A stretch of 64,000 bases of DNA from Ministeria vibrans ATCC 50519 (Eukaryota > Opisthokonta > Filasterea), in assembly GCA_943704425.1 (NCBI GenBank), contig CALSCP010001679.1:40042-104041 (forward strand), in the 5' to 3' direction. Each line of letters starts with the position of its first letter. The first letter of the stretch is position 1. The position numbers and the translations under genes were made by a program. This document shows, piece by piece, positions 49,861-61,500 of this stretch. The notes under the pieces were generated by a model, which worked only from the letters and a program-made list of their open reading frames with translations, did no database searches and had not been told where the DNA came from.

Positions 49861-50591
49861 GGCTGACACGAGAAAAAAAAAAGGAAGAATAAGGAGTGAG
49901 ACGTACGGATGGGGTCAGCGGGGAGGGAGGGGGGTAAGAAGTCGTGGAGGAAGTGGTGGTCCAAGTCCATGGGGTCGGGGTGGTCGGGGGCGGACAGGGG
50001 CGGACTGGCTGCCGCTGTCGTCGGGTTGGAGACGGAGCTGCGTCGGGAGCCAAAGCTCGACGGCGTCTCGTCGTGCGAGCAGCCCGCCGTCCATGCCCGC
50101 ACGTCGCTCATCCGGTCGCACCACGACGCTACACCATCCCGTTAGTATTGCGCAGCCGATGAGTCACGCGATGAGAAACGCTTTAAAAAAAATTTTTTTT
50201 TCACACACACACACAGAGACAGAAGGAGACGCAACAACCACTCGGACTCCATACCGGTCTGTAGCATAGTGGTCCAGTACGCAGGGGCTGACGTGCTATC
50301 CGTGAAGGCGCCTTTCCTTCGTTTCTATAAGCAGAGTGTTTAATATATTCAGCGTGTCGCATTTTTTTTTTTTTTTTTGAAAAAGCAATGAGGAGAGCGT
50401 ACGGAGAGGGAATGAGGGAGGGAGGCAGGATCGACATCTTCGGGGGCAGCATCGTCGAAGGTAGACGAGCGGCGTTTGTGCGAGCGACGGCACGAGATGG
50501 AGATAGGGAGACTCGAGCCAAAGGCGGGCGCGCGCTCTTCGGGCGGCGATGCGGACGTCCACGAGCCGCTCGAGGGCGAGGGGGTATCCAT
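46697..50591 (-). CDS. Schlafen-type AlbA_2 domain fused to a STAND NTPase
   Basis: Sixteen exons (50591-50403, 50324-50255, 50128-49907, 49776-49676, 49618-49582, 49522-49449, 49382-49362, 49316-48993, 48931-48812, 48557-48384, 48227-48171, 48108-47998, 47927-47836, 47766-47737, 47637-47385, 47329-46697) keep one frame for 835 residues. A Ser/Pro-rich N-terminus of 160 residues precedes an AlbA_2 domain: YHEFKRCTSG, VKKYVNAFL, NTDGGTLYCGIEDNGVVRG, LTRKQRDDIHLTIDS, FVLEIHVSKG and AFIKRDGSVE. Next come LVGRESEI and an NB-ARC-like NTPase: Walker A GPAGAGKSALAQ (about residue 405), a weak Walker B SILVIENC, sensor LVLVTSRRR, and FLPLAIRVLSSQL. A helical C-terminal region of about 210 residues ends acidic. 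AlbA_2 binds nucleic acid in Schlafens and regulators; STAND ATPases are switches. First ATG used; upstream exons and the junction into 49776, near a poly-T tract, are least certain. Confidence 0.8.
49827..49859. repeat. poly-A tract (poly-T on coding strand)
   Basis: About 33 A in an intron of the AlbA_2-STAND gene. No AG lies close after it on the coding strand before MDERDFYV, so an alternative start at 49804 or the acceptor at 49777-49778 must be weighed. Confidence 0.9.
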
Positions 50592-50735
50592 GGAGGGCGC
50601 GGGGGGAGGGCTGTGGTGGACGGGTCTGTGGCTTGGTTGAGGCGATGGGGAGACAATATTTGATTGAAATAAGGATTCATTTATTTGGGATTTTGGGTCG
50701 AATGACAAATTATTATTGATAAAGGTTGACGATTT

Positions 50736-50736
<1 letters not shown>

Positions 50737-50766
<30 letters not shown>

Positions 50767-50797
50767 TAATAATAATAATAATAATAATAATAATAGT
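50737..50797. repeat. (AAT)n microsatellite
   Basis: About twenty AAT units between the AlbA_2-STAND gene and the golgin gene, possibly in a 5' intron of the former. Confidence 0.9.
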
Positions 50798-50939
50798 GTT
50801 ATAATACGGCGGTCTATCCGCTGTCGGTGGAAGTATTGTGCTGCTCAGCCTGCTCTTTGTTTTGTACACGTTTTGTATGAACAGTATAGTACAATCTTAC
50901 TTTTTTTCGTATTATAGAATACAATAATATTATTATGAT

Positions 50940-53900
50940 TTACATCCATTTGTGGGCATACGACGTGGCAAGTTTGGACCAAGAAGAGACGGCGGAGCCC
51001 TTTGAAGAGGAAGCAGATGTCGCATCGCATACCGTCGAGATAACTTCGGATCGCTCTTCCGGACTAAACTTGAGCAGCTCTGCCAGCACTGGCACCACTG
51101 CCGGTCGTCCCTTGGCATCCAATGCAAACTTCAACACCACATTCTGAAAAATAGAGAGAGAAATAAGGGAGACAAGCAAACAAAGTGAGTGAGAGAAAGA
51201 AAGAAAGGAAGGAGAAAGAAAGAAACAAGAGAGAAACAAAGTGATGGGAAAGAATCAAGATTATACAAAAGGGAATGAGAAAACCAATGATCGAATAGTG
51301 AAATAAAATACTATAATTATATTATTACCTTGAGATACTCAAGGTTGACCGACTCCTCTTCGCGCTTGGCATTGCGCTCGAGGCGACGAATCTCCTCCTT
51401 GAGAACCTTCTCCTGCATCAATGCACGCCCCACATCTTGCTCATACTCATGGACCATTTCCCGCAGTCGCGCAATTTCCTCCCGCTCAGCCTCCGCCAGA
51501 GCCGCAGTGCCCTCATCATCGAGCCTTGTGCTACTCTGAGCTGAGTCGCGTCCTGTGCCATTGCGTACACCCTTTGTGAGCAGACGCGAAAGGAACACAG
51601 ATGGGTTGAGCACAGCACCAGACAAGCGCGTGCTCTCCTGCGTCTCCGGCTCACGCCCACTTGTATCGTGCTCCTCCGCACTCGACTCAGATTCTACCCC
51701 ACCCTTCTTCTTCTCCACACTCTGCTGCTGTCTCAATCGCTCCTGATCCCTCAACCGCTCCAACTGCTGCTGCAAGTCCACCGCCTCACTGCGCATCTTC
51801 CGCACAAGCTCACCCGAACGCGTCTCCCGCTCCACAGCCTTGGCCTCGGCTGCCGTCACGCGCGCCCCCATTGCCGCCAACTCAGTCGCACGCGCACTCA
51901 ATTCTCCTTCCATCTCGTGCATTCGCGTGCGATACTTGCCAGCCGCACTCTCACTCGTCACAACAAGTGCCTCGCGCGCTCGCACGGCCTCGTCCCGCTC
52001 TCGCTCCGCCCGCGACACCCGTTCCTCCACCTCCTCCTCGAGTGCCACCAGTCGCTCGCACGTTCGCTCCAGCTCCCCTCGTGTCACCGCCACTTCATTT
52101 TCCAACTCCCGTACGCGCCCCGTCGCCGCCACAAGTGCCTCAAGTGAGGTGCGCGACGTAGACGACAATGGTGTCGACGGTGCACTGCCAGACTCCACCA
52201 CCACGACGCGTGTTGCCTCTCCCTCCGTCTCCACTGCCGCCTCCTCCACAACCGAAATGGTCTCGGCGTCCCGCTGTCGCTTAAGCACTGCCTGAGCTCG
52301 CACCTGGTAACTGCGGTACTCCTCACGGACCCCGTCGAGCTCCTCTTGCACCTCCGTTGCGCGTTTCCGAGCGCTCCGCGCACCCAACTCGGCCGACTCC
52401 AATTGCACCTGTAGCTGCGCTGTACTCTCAGCCGTCGTCACACGCAATACATCATACTCCTCACGCACCCGCTCATACTGCTCACGCGCCTCTGTTGCAC
52501 TCGTCTCCATCACCGCCATCTTGCCTTTGAGGTCATCCACTTCCCGTTTGAGTCGCACGAGCAGGCCGCGCATTTTCGCTCCCTTGTCCGTTGTCTCCAC
52601 ATGCGCTGCAGTCTCTCCCGCCAACTTCTCCCGCAACACCCGTGCCTCCCCCTCCGCCGCATCACATGCACTTGTCTTTGCCGCCAACTGCGCTGCAAGC
52701 GCCTCGACACTCCTCGAGGCGTCCTCCAACTCCAACTGCAACATCGACTGTGCACTCTGCACGCTGCTCGCCTGTCCTTCTTTCTCCCTTTCTAATTCCC
52801 CAATGCGTCGCGCGCTCACCTCCAACTCAGCCACAAGCGTTTCCACTCGTGCCTCAAGTGCACCACACTCGCGCATTTTCTCCTCCACACTGCCCTCCAG
52901 TGTCCCCACAAGTCGCTCGGCCGTCGCAGCGCGTTCCTCTATAGCACTTGAAACAGCTTGGGTCTCGTGCATCGCCCGCTCGTGCGCCTCACTCGTCTCT
53001 TCCAGCTCGCGCACTCGCGTACGTAAAAGCCCAATTTCTTCTTCAGTGGGCGCCACACTAGTTGTGAGTGGAGTCTCATCGACTGTTCTCCGGTCACTCA
53101 GTTGCGCCTCCAGCTCTGCAATGCGCGACTCGCTCGTCTGCTGTTCTTCCTCAAGTCGCGCCTCTAGCTCTGCAATGCGCGAATCACTCGTCTGTCGTTC
53201 TTCCTCAAGTCGTGCCTCCAGCTCTGCAATGCGCGACTCGCTCGTCTGCTGTTCTTCAAGTCGCGCCTCCAGCTCTGCAATGCGCGAATCACTCGTCTGT
53301 CGTTCTTCCTCAAGTCGTGCCTCCAATGCAGCAACGTCCCCAACACTCGCCAACAGTCCCTCTTTGGCGCGCGTCGTTTGGGCCTCGGCAGTCGTGAGCG
53401 CCTCTTGCAGAGCAATGAGAGCCGCACCGTCGTGTTCGATCGCACCGTCGCCCTCCGCTTCCTTCTCCTCGACAGGCGATCTCCTTTGCAGGGCCTTAAT
53501 TTCATCCTGCAATGCCGCAATCTTCTCTTCGGCAGCTGTGGCAGCTGTGGCAGCAGCAAGCGTGGTACTGGCAGCGAGTGCCTGTGACTGGGCGAGCGAC
53601 TCTTCGAGGTGCTTGATGCGATGCGCATCCTCAACCTGCTCTGCTGCGGCCGCCTCAAGACGTTCGACGGTCTCTTGGCGAAGCCTCCGCTCCGACTCAA
53701 GCTCGGCGCTCTTCTCTTGCAAGTCGCTCTTTGTGTTGGCCAGAGTTTGCTTCAGCGTGAGCAGTGCACGCTTCATTTTCGCATTGAGATCATTGACGCG
53801 TGTTAGTTCTGCGTCCGGCACTGTTGCGTCAGCTGTCGTTGTAGTTGTAGGGGTAGCGGAAGGATGAGAAGAAGAGGACGAGGCGGCGCTTGGCGGTGGC

Positions 53901-54403
53901 GTAGCGTGCTCGAGAGAAGCACATCGCGCGGTGGCCTCGTCGTACTTGACCTTGAGCTTTTGCAGCATGAGCGTTTGTCGTCGAATGTGCGCATGCAGTT
54001 CTTCTTTGGTGCTGTCGGCGCCCGGTCCGCCAGAGCGGCGCAGCGATGACGAGGCGGGTGAGACGGGTGCAGACTGTGGCACAACAGCCTGTGGCGTACG
54101 GCGGCGCGGTGGTGTAGCGGCGTGGGGGCGAATGGGATGGAAGCCATCGTCGTCGTCGTCGTCGTCGTTGTCCTTCTTGTCGCCCTTATCGCGGTTGCCG
54201 TCGTCATGGGCGCTCTTGGCAGCCACGTCCGCGTGCGCATTGCTGTGGCCCTGCGTCACGCCAATGGCTGGCGGGGGAGCGTGGGCGGGCTCGTCATCAT
54301 GGGTGGGTTTGGCCATGTTGGATTTCGTCGCTTTGCTTGGCGACACTGCCCCATCAATGTCTTTCTCGACGTCTCGCAATGCATCTCGAATTGCCGAGAA
54401 CAT
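50940..54403 (-). CDS. GRIP-domain golgin
   Basis: Two exons (54403-51329, 51143-50940) give 1092 residues. The protein starts MFSAIRDALRDVEKDI, has a Pro/His/Asp-rich stretch to about residue 130, then about 850 residues of heptad coiled coil. Four near-identical copies of an 18 to 19 residue unit (RIAELEARLEEERQTSDS type) occur at 53090-53330. The C-terminus reads NLEYLKNVVLKFAL, then VVPVLAELLKFSPEERSEV: the GRIP domain, with its conserved Tyr, split by the only intron. GRIP domains bind Arl1-GTP on the trans-Golgi, so this is a vesicle-tethering golgin (golgin-97/245, GCC type). The low intron count contrasts with its neighbours. Confidence 0.9.
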
Positions 54404-54600
54404 TGTTAAGCCAAGAGGCAAAAGCCAGAAAGATTTGATCATTGATGAATGATGATCAGCAATCGTCTCACTCTCACTTTAACAGTTGACTCTCCGTTTT
54501 AGTCTTCTACTTCTTTTTCCCCCCTTTTTTGAGCTTACTGCTTCATTTTGCAGTTCTTGCCTTTTTTTTTCGATCGAGTCGCTTGGAGGTCAAAACAGCC

Positions 54601-55499
54601 ATGAGCGATCACGAAGGGGATGTAAGTGCTTGGCGTTGACTGGTCGTTTGCTCACCTCCCGCCCTTGCCTCCCCTGCCCTTTCCTGATGTGTAGGGCAAC
54701 GCAGAGGAGCATGAAAAGTACGACTACTCTGCCCTTGGCCGGCATCGCTTTAAAATCGAGGTAGGCTGACGCTCAACACAAAAACGTCGTTTGATGCTGT
54801 TTTTTTTTCTCCCTTCCTTTTTTTTTTTTTCTCTTCGTTCGCAGAAACTCATGAAGAACATTGAGAAGCCCGTGTTTATTGCCGAACAGAGAAAGCCCAA
54901 GGAAGGGGGTATCCTGGCGCCGCGTGAGAACCGCAATGTTCAAGGTAGGATTAGCAAAGGGAAAAGAGAGAGACAGAGAGAATGTGTGTTAGTGTGTTTG
55001 TGTGTCTTAATTCATTGTGTGTATATGTTCTGTGTGTAGGATCAACTGCGGGTGCTGGCAGTGGCGAGTTTCATGTGTATCGACAGCTGAGGAGACGCGA
55101 ACAGGCTCGTCAGGGGTACATGAGACATCAGACGATGGTGGAGGAAGCAGACCAGAAGTTTGAAGAGAAGCGAGCAGCGATTCAAGCGCAGGAGGTACCC
55201 ATTGGCCTACTTGTGCACTGTTGGTCTTGACACGTTTCTTGTGACGCGCGTAGGAGTATGCACGAGCAAAGAAGCGACTGAAGCGTCAAAGAAAGAAACA
55301 GGGCAAGCGGAAGGGTGGCAAAGGGAGCGGAGAAGGAGAGGACGACGACGATGATGATGATGATGAGGACGGAGCCGATGGTGCGGGTGCGTCGAAGCGG
55401 AAACGATCTGAGGGGGGAGCAGACGGTCGTCGTGATGATGGCGATGACGATGATGGTGGGGCGGTCCACGAGCAAGTGTTTACTATTCAGAGAAAGTAG
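54601..55499 (+). CDS. PRKRIP1: PRKRIP1-like spliceosomal protein
   Basis: Five exons (54601-54621, 54695-54760, 54845-54944, 55040-55194, 55254-55499) give 195 residues. KLMKNIEKPVFIAE is followed by the family hallmark STAGAGSGEFHVYRQLRRRE, a helix, a Lys/Arg-rich stretch and an acidic tail ending VFTIQRK. PRKRIP1 (DUF1168) is a long-helix component of the catalytic spliceosome. Length equals the animal protein (about 185). Exon 1 codes only seven residues (MSDHEGD). The gene is divergent from the golgin gene, with 197 bases between starts. Confidence 0.95.
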
Positions 55500-55845
55500 A
55501 AAAAGAAGCGAATGTAAAAGTTGTTAATTGTTTTGATCATATCATCCTTATAGCTGTTCTCTCTTCTATCTACGTCTGAGGAGTTCTCACTGGCATTTAC
55601 ATAAGTTAACTCAATTTATGGAGACATTAGGTTAATAATTATTTTTCATCATCCACATTGACTGGAGCAACGCAAAACACAAATGGGGCAAATCAGGACA
55701 TTTTTCAATGCACCCATCATCGTAATAAGAACCCAGCGTTAACCGGCAAATTTAAATATTTCGCACAACAATTATTCAATCAATCAAAAATATAATTATT
55801 ATTCGAAATTGAACTGAAACTTTTTCTCACTTCTTTTTATTCACC
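55500..55845. other. intergenic region
   Basis: About 345 AT-rich bases between two plus-strand genes, holding the terminator of one and promoter of the next. No gene or RNA is visible. Confidence 0.5.
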
Positions 55846-56716
55846 ATGGACATGGACGGTATCAGTGCTGCGGCCGATAGCCTGGCAAAAGAATTTGCCG
55901 AGCAGAAGGTACTGTTGGAGCGCGAAATGCGATTGAGAGAAGTGCTCAAGGTGAGAACGACGAAAGAACGACACGAAAACGACAAGCAATCCATTAATCA
56001 AAAAGTAATCCATCCATGCGTCTAATGGGGTGGTGCTCTAGGTTAGAGTTGCTCTGAATGAAAAGAAACTGGCGGAAATCAAGGTGATTACTTCTTTTTT
56101 CTCTCTCCATTAATATATTCTTTGACTCGCCGCCAAAATTCTCGTTGCATTCATATACTGCAGATTGAAAACGCTCGCATCGAGTCAGCGTGTCTTCAGA
56201 GCGTCTCCGATTGTGAGGCACTTGCTCTTGAAATCAAAGAGCACCTTGATGAAATTGAGCAAAAGACCCAAGCGATTGCAACGCAGCGAAGTTTGCAGCG
56301 ACGAGACGAAGAGTTGAAAAATCGACAGAGGTACCACAATTGCAAAAAAAAAAAAAGCACAGCAAACACACAAAAAATAGTTGGGTAGATACACTCTTTA
56401 CTAATTGCGTTACAAAAGAGGCTACGCGGTTCTTCAGGAAAAGATTCGGATGCACGCGCAGGAGCGACTGAAAACAAGCCAAAAGCTGGCGTGTGAGAGT
56501 GCGGCAGTCGCAACCGCGCAGGCGCGACTGGACCAAACGCGTTCGCTGTTTGCTTTGCTTCCGCAAAAGGCGCAGCAGTCGTTGGAGGACGATATTTCGA
56601 CGCTCGACGCGTGTGTGATGCTGCTGGTCGACGAAAAGAGCGATTTGGAGCGACAGACGGCGTTTCTCAAGACAGAGTGTGCGACGCTCTTTCAAAAGTT
56701 AAAAAGTCGCCGATAA
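55846..56716 (+). CDS. coiled-coil protein, unknown
   Basis: Four exons (55846-55950, 56042-56083, 56164-56330, 56419-56716) give 203 residues, nearly all predicted coiled coil (EFAEQKVLLEREMRLREVL, IENARIESACLQSVSDCEAL, LLVDEKSDLERQTAFLK). No membrane segment or motif. Size and helical content would fit a kinetochore, spindle or axoneme adaptor, but I recognise none. Its stop is 11 bases from the convergent stop of the next gene. Confidence 0.7.
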
Positions 56717-56727
56717 TTGGTGCATTG

Positions 56728-58055
56728 TTACAGAAGGGAAAAGCGGATTTGCAGTGAAACATGATCAGAGGGGATGTGTTCGTTTGGTGCGGGACCGTAT
56801 GGAATCAATTGACTGAGACGCAGAAGGCGACGAGTCTGGTAGGAGGAATAAATAGGAAAAGGCTGTTAGCGATGCACAAGTATAATATTAATTATAAACA
56901 GTTTGTTGTACGTGAGTGATGCGAAGCGAGGGCGACAAAAGTGCATAGTCGACGTAGCGAGCGTCTTCGGGGGAGATAAACGTGGTGACGGGCGGGTCTG
57001 GGTCATCGTAAGCGGGGACGGGGTAGGCCGAGCGAAGTGGAGAGAGGGCCAAGGCGCCTGCACGTGCGTCGACGTGATCGCCGTGAAGACCAAGCGTGCG
57101 GAAGTGTGCTGTAAGGTCCTCCTACACACACATATATATACAAGGGAATGTCTGAGAGAAGAGGATCCTTGATTGGTGCAACAAAGTGTTGTACCTGACG
57201 AACAATTTGACGAGCTGAAAGCTCCGCCTGTGTGTGGTGTCCCGAGAAGAGAGCACGGATGGAACCGATGTACTCAAAGGAACCTTCCGTGATGAGTTGA
57301 TACAGAGGCGAGTGGGCGACAATATTAAAGTCGCCACACAACATCTGATGGGGGGTTTCATGGGCGGCGGCGATTTCGTCAATGGCCGCGCGCAGACGAA
57401 CGTACTGGAGCAACTTGATGTCGCCCCGTCGTGGATTGTACAGAAGATGGGTGGTTGCCAGCACAAGTGGCGGTGTCGATGGAGGCATCTGGCGGTCGCG
57501 TAGAACCACAGCAAGAGCAACGTTCTCGCGCTGCAAATCATCGGGTAATGCCTGAAACAAGTTCGAGAGAGAGAGAGAGCAACGTTGAGTAGGAAATTAA
57601 GAGTGACGCAAGGTGTGCCATACTTCAGAGCCGAGCCAAATAGAGTGGTGCGCGACAAGATCAAAGCGCTCGGGGCGGTAGAAGATGGCACAGCCGTCGG
57701 GTTTGTCGCCGTGACGATTGTAGTGCAGGCCGACAAAGCCACGTCGTCCCAGCATCGGTTCAAACCAACGCTGAAACGCACCCTCTTCGCACTCTTGCAA
57801 ACAGACGACATCGGCCCGTGCGTCGATGATGTCGCGCAGCAGAAGGCGGCGGCGGTTGTTCCAAGCCAAGTTGTCGCGTCGCGTGTGCGTGTACAAGAAG
57901 CGATGATCTTGCAAAAGCCGATCGCTCAGAACATTCAGCGACACGAGTGTCGCCGGCCGATCGACCGCGTGTGTCCGCGGCTCTCGCGACGGCACCCACT
58001 GGCGTCTGAGTTCGACAGGGACGGGATCGGGCGGGGGACGTGCTCGTCGCGCCAT
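56728..58055 (-). CDS. ANGEL2: ANGEL-type CCR4-family nuclease
   Basis: Four exons (58055-57624, 57551-57195, 57121-56912, 56835-56728) give 368 residues in frame. It is an endonuclease/exonuclease/phosphatase fold: LVSLNVLSDRLLQ, VVCLQECEE (catalytic Glu), KPDGCAIFYRPERFDL, THLLYNPRRGDIKLLQYVRL, MLCGDFNIVAHSPLY and SDHVSL (catalytic Asp-His). The run THLLYNPRRGDIKL is diagnostic of ANGEL proteins, which remove 2',3'-cyclic phosphate or deadenylate RNA. Start taken at MARRARPPP; the frame stays open upstream to an acceptor near 58132, so a 5' exon (for example around 58205-58250) may add an N-terminal or mitochondrial leader. Confidence 0.93.
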
Positions 58056-58506
58056 TTGCTCAAACCCTTCTCGTCCCAACGGTGCCACCTGGTGCAGTAG
58101 CCGGCGCGATCCCGTGCAGCGTCTAGCGAAGTGCTGAAGAGACAATATCGTGTTTGAGGAAGAGAAGACTGGACTCACATGAGTGAGTACTGAGTGATAA
58201 AAGTCACATCGCACTCACACTGCAAACCACTCATCAGTGTCGAATGTGTATTGACGTGCACAGCCACCACATCCGAATAACACCCATTACCACATATGCC
58301 ACCAATACGATTAGCGTGTATCTGTGGCGCGATCATTCATCGACCATGCGATCTCCCATCACATCGCATTCGTCACTAAAAAAAGACTCAGTCGAAGAAT
58401 GAATAAAAACAAAAGAAAAAAATCGATTCACCATTTTTCGTCTCTCGAACACAATTGGACTTCACCCTTCGCCAACGGTCCTCAACGGATTTCACAACAC
58501 TTCACA
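58056..58506. other. divergent intergenic region
   Basis: About 450 bases between the ANGEL-like and caspase-STAND-TPR starts. It likely contains a 5' exon of the former and both promoters. No repeat or RNA gene is seen. Confidence 0.5.
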
Positions 58507-61500
58507 ATGACAACATCGGCACAGACGCCCGCCATGACGGGCCACAAATACGCAATTGTCATCGGACGAACATTTTTCAACTCGAACACGCTCGAGCTTG
58601 ATACGCTACCAGGGGTCGGGGCGACGGTGCGCAACATGGCGGTTGNNNNNNNATGACGGGCCACAAATACGCAATTGTCATCGGACGAACATTTTTCAAC
58701 TGGAACACGCTCGAGCTTGATACGCTACCAGGGGTCGGGGCGACGGTGCGCAACATGGCGGTTGACCTTGTGCGCAACGGGTTTAAGACGGTCGTGCTCG
58801 CAGACACGCGCATGGCGCTGTCGCAGCGCTCGTTCGACTCGCCGACGCTGGAACAACACTACGTCGACTTTGCGGTCGATGCGACGCAGACGCAGAAGCT
58901 GTCGTGGGTGCAGGCGGACACGACACGCCCACACATCCGCACGGCACTCGTTGGCCTGGCTGCCATGGGCTCTGGGCACCTGCCGGGTCCGCTCGACGAC
59001 TTGGTCATTTACATCTGCTCGCACGGCGTCCTCAACGCCAGCGACGGCTCGTACGGCGCAGCACTCGCCGACGTGCGCTGCACCAAGCCGAGTGTCACCG
59101 ATGCGAACGGCGACGTTGTGCACCCCGCCCAGTATGCCGACGCGTACACGATGGAGCAGTTGCGCGACGACTTGTGCGTCGAGCAAGAGCAGCGCTGGCG
59201 CAACACTCTTGTGGTGCTCGACACGTGCCACTCGGGAGGGGCGTTTGATGCGACGGAGGTGTCGTTGCGCGACTGTGGCACGCAGAACACGCACGACATG
59301 CAGAGGGTGTTCCAGAAGGAGTCGTACCAGTGCTTGGCGGCGGTGCCCTGTTCTGCGTCGGCGTTTTGTCTGGAGCGCGGCACGGTGCTGCACATGGCGC
59401 TGCGACGAGCATGGCTGTCGCCTGGTGGCGATGGTGGGGCGTTTGCGCGAGCGCGCGAGGGAGCGGCGCGGTGGGCGACAATTGGACGCGTGGCGGACCG
59501 TGTCAATGTGGAACTGACGTCGCTGATGACGGAGATTGTGCAGAAGATGCCGGCGCATCTGAAGGAGCCGGACGACGCGTACTTCTTCCGACAGACGTGT
59601 CTGTTGGGCCGACTGCCGTGGCGCGTGGCGCACAACACGGGGGAGTTTGTGGTGTTCAACGGGAAGTACACGGAGCGCAACAAGCTGGCCATGGTGCCTG
59701 GTGTGCCGGCGAGTTTCACGGGACGCGCGAAGGAGTTGAGGCAGTTGGAGGCGCGACTGAAGCAAAGTGGGACTGCGGCGATTGGGAACGTGACGGTGTC
59801 GGCTGCGGGCGGAGTGGGCAAGAGCACACTGGCAGCGGAGTATGCGCGACGGAATGCGCATGAGTACCACTGGATCGTTTGGGTGCGGGCAACGAGTGCG
59901 ACGACGATGATGGGATCGTATCGGGAGGCAGTGCGGTACATTCCACTGAAGCATGTGGATTTAGCGAACGCAACGAATGAAGAGGTGGTGGGGGCAGTGA
60001 AGGAGTGGCTGGCGCACGAAGGAGGATGGTTGATGGTGATGGACGGATGTGATGCGATCACAGAGGAGATGAGTGAGATGATGCCCGGTGGCGTGATGGA
60101 GGGGAAGGTGGTTGTGACGACACGATTGCGTCGTGTGGATGAGTTGGGGGCGTTGTTTGGAGGAGGAGATGCACCGTTGCAGTTGGGGGTGTTTGACGAG
60201 GAGGAGGGAATGGAGTACATGCGCAAGCGACTGGCGGGTCGAGCAGATGAAGATGAGGAGGTGCAGAAGATTGTTGCAAGGTTGGGAGGAATGCCACTGG
60301 CGCTTGAGTTGGCGGCAGCATATCTGGTGGAGACGCCACATGTGAGTGCTGGAGAATATGGCGCACGGATGGAGACAGACATATTGGGGACGTTGAAGAG
60401 GCGGAATGGAGCAGGGGGGTTGGAGGATCGTGTTGTGGCGACGTACGAGCCGGGTGTTGCTCGGGCGATGGAGATTGGCGGGCGGGAGATGGTGCGGAAG
60501 ATGGTTGGAGTGATGGGGTTTTTGGAAGGGAGTGGGATGGAGGTGGAGGTGCTGCGGCTGGTCGTGGTGGGGGAAAGGAAGAAGGAGAAGGTGGAGGAAG
60601 ACGAGTTTGACGTTGCACTTGGTGCGTTGTGTCGACTGTGTGTGGTTGATGTGAGCAAGAGTGTGGTGTCGATGCATCAGTTGGTGCAGGATGTGTGTCG
60701 GGTGGTGGCATTTGGAGATGAGGAGGAGATGTGGAGGGAGTTGCAGAGGATGGGGAGCGTGTTGGAAGAGGAGATTGGCAAAGATGCACATATTTATGAG
60801 GATATGGAGTGGAGTCGACGCGTGGGAGTGCATGGAACGCGAGTGATGGAGTGGGCGTGTGCTGAGGTGGGGAGAAGGCGGAGGGGTGGAGAGACGGAGG
60901 AGTACGGCGATGGTGTGGTGTGGCTGGGAATTCGGCTGAGTGTCGTGTGGAGATTTTTGGGAATGTATAAGTTGGCTCGGAGTGCGGCTGAGAGTGCGTG
61001 TGATTGTGTGTGTGATAAGAGGTGTGCGCTTGCTGGGAGTGCGTTTGGGACTCTAGGCGATGTTTGCAAGTACCAAGGGGAGTATACGCGAGCGTTGGAG
61101 GTGTATGGTTGGGCAGTTGCGATTCAAGAAGAGAAGCTGGGGACAGATCATGCTGAGACTGGCGACACATTGAACAACATGGCCATTGTGTTTCGGGCAC
61201 AAGGAGACTACAGTCGTGCTCTTGAGTACTATGAGCGTGCTCTGACCATCTGTGAGAAGTCTGTTGGTCCCGACCACCCATCCACAGGCGACACATTGAA
61301 CAACATGGCTGTTGTGTTTGAGGCACAAGGAGACTACAGTCGTGCTCTTGAGTACTATGAGCGTGCTCTGACCATCCGTGAGAAGTCTGTTGGTCCCGAC
61401 CACCCGTCCACAGGCGACATATTGAACAACATGGCCATTGTGTTTCGGGCACAAGGAGACTACAGTCGTGCTCTTGAGTACTATGAGCGTGCTCTGACCA

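Noticed and set aside
51661-53867. A 448-codon plus-strand frame and others opposite the golgin coiled coil
   Set aside because: Ser/Ala-rich shadows of GAG/GCG-rich coiled-coil codons. The minus strand ends in a clear GRIP domain.
58725-60833. Minus-strand frames of 290 to 550 codons under the caspase/NB-ARC region
   Set aside because: GC-rich coding DNA leaves antisense frames open. Sense strand carries all catalytic and P-loop motifs.
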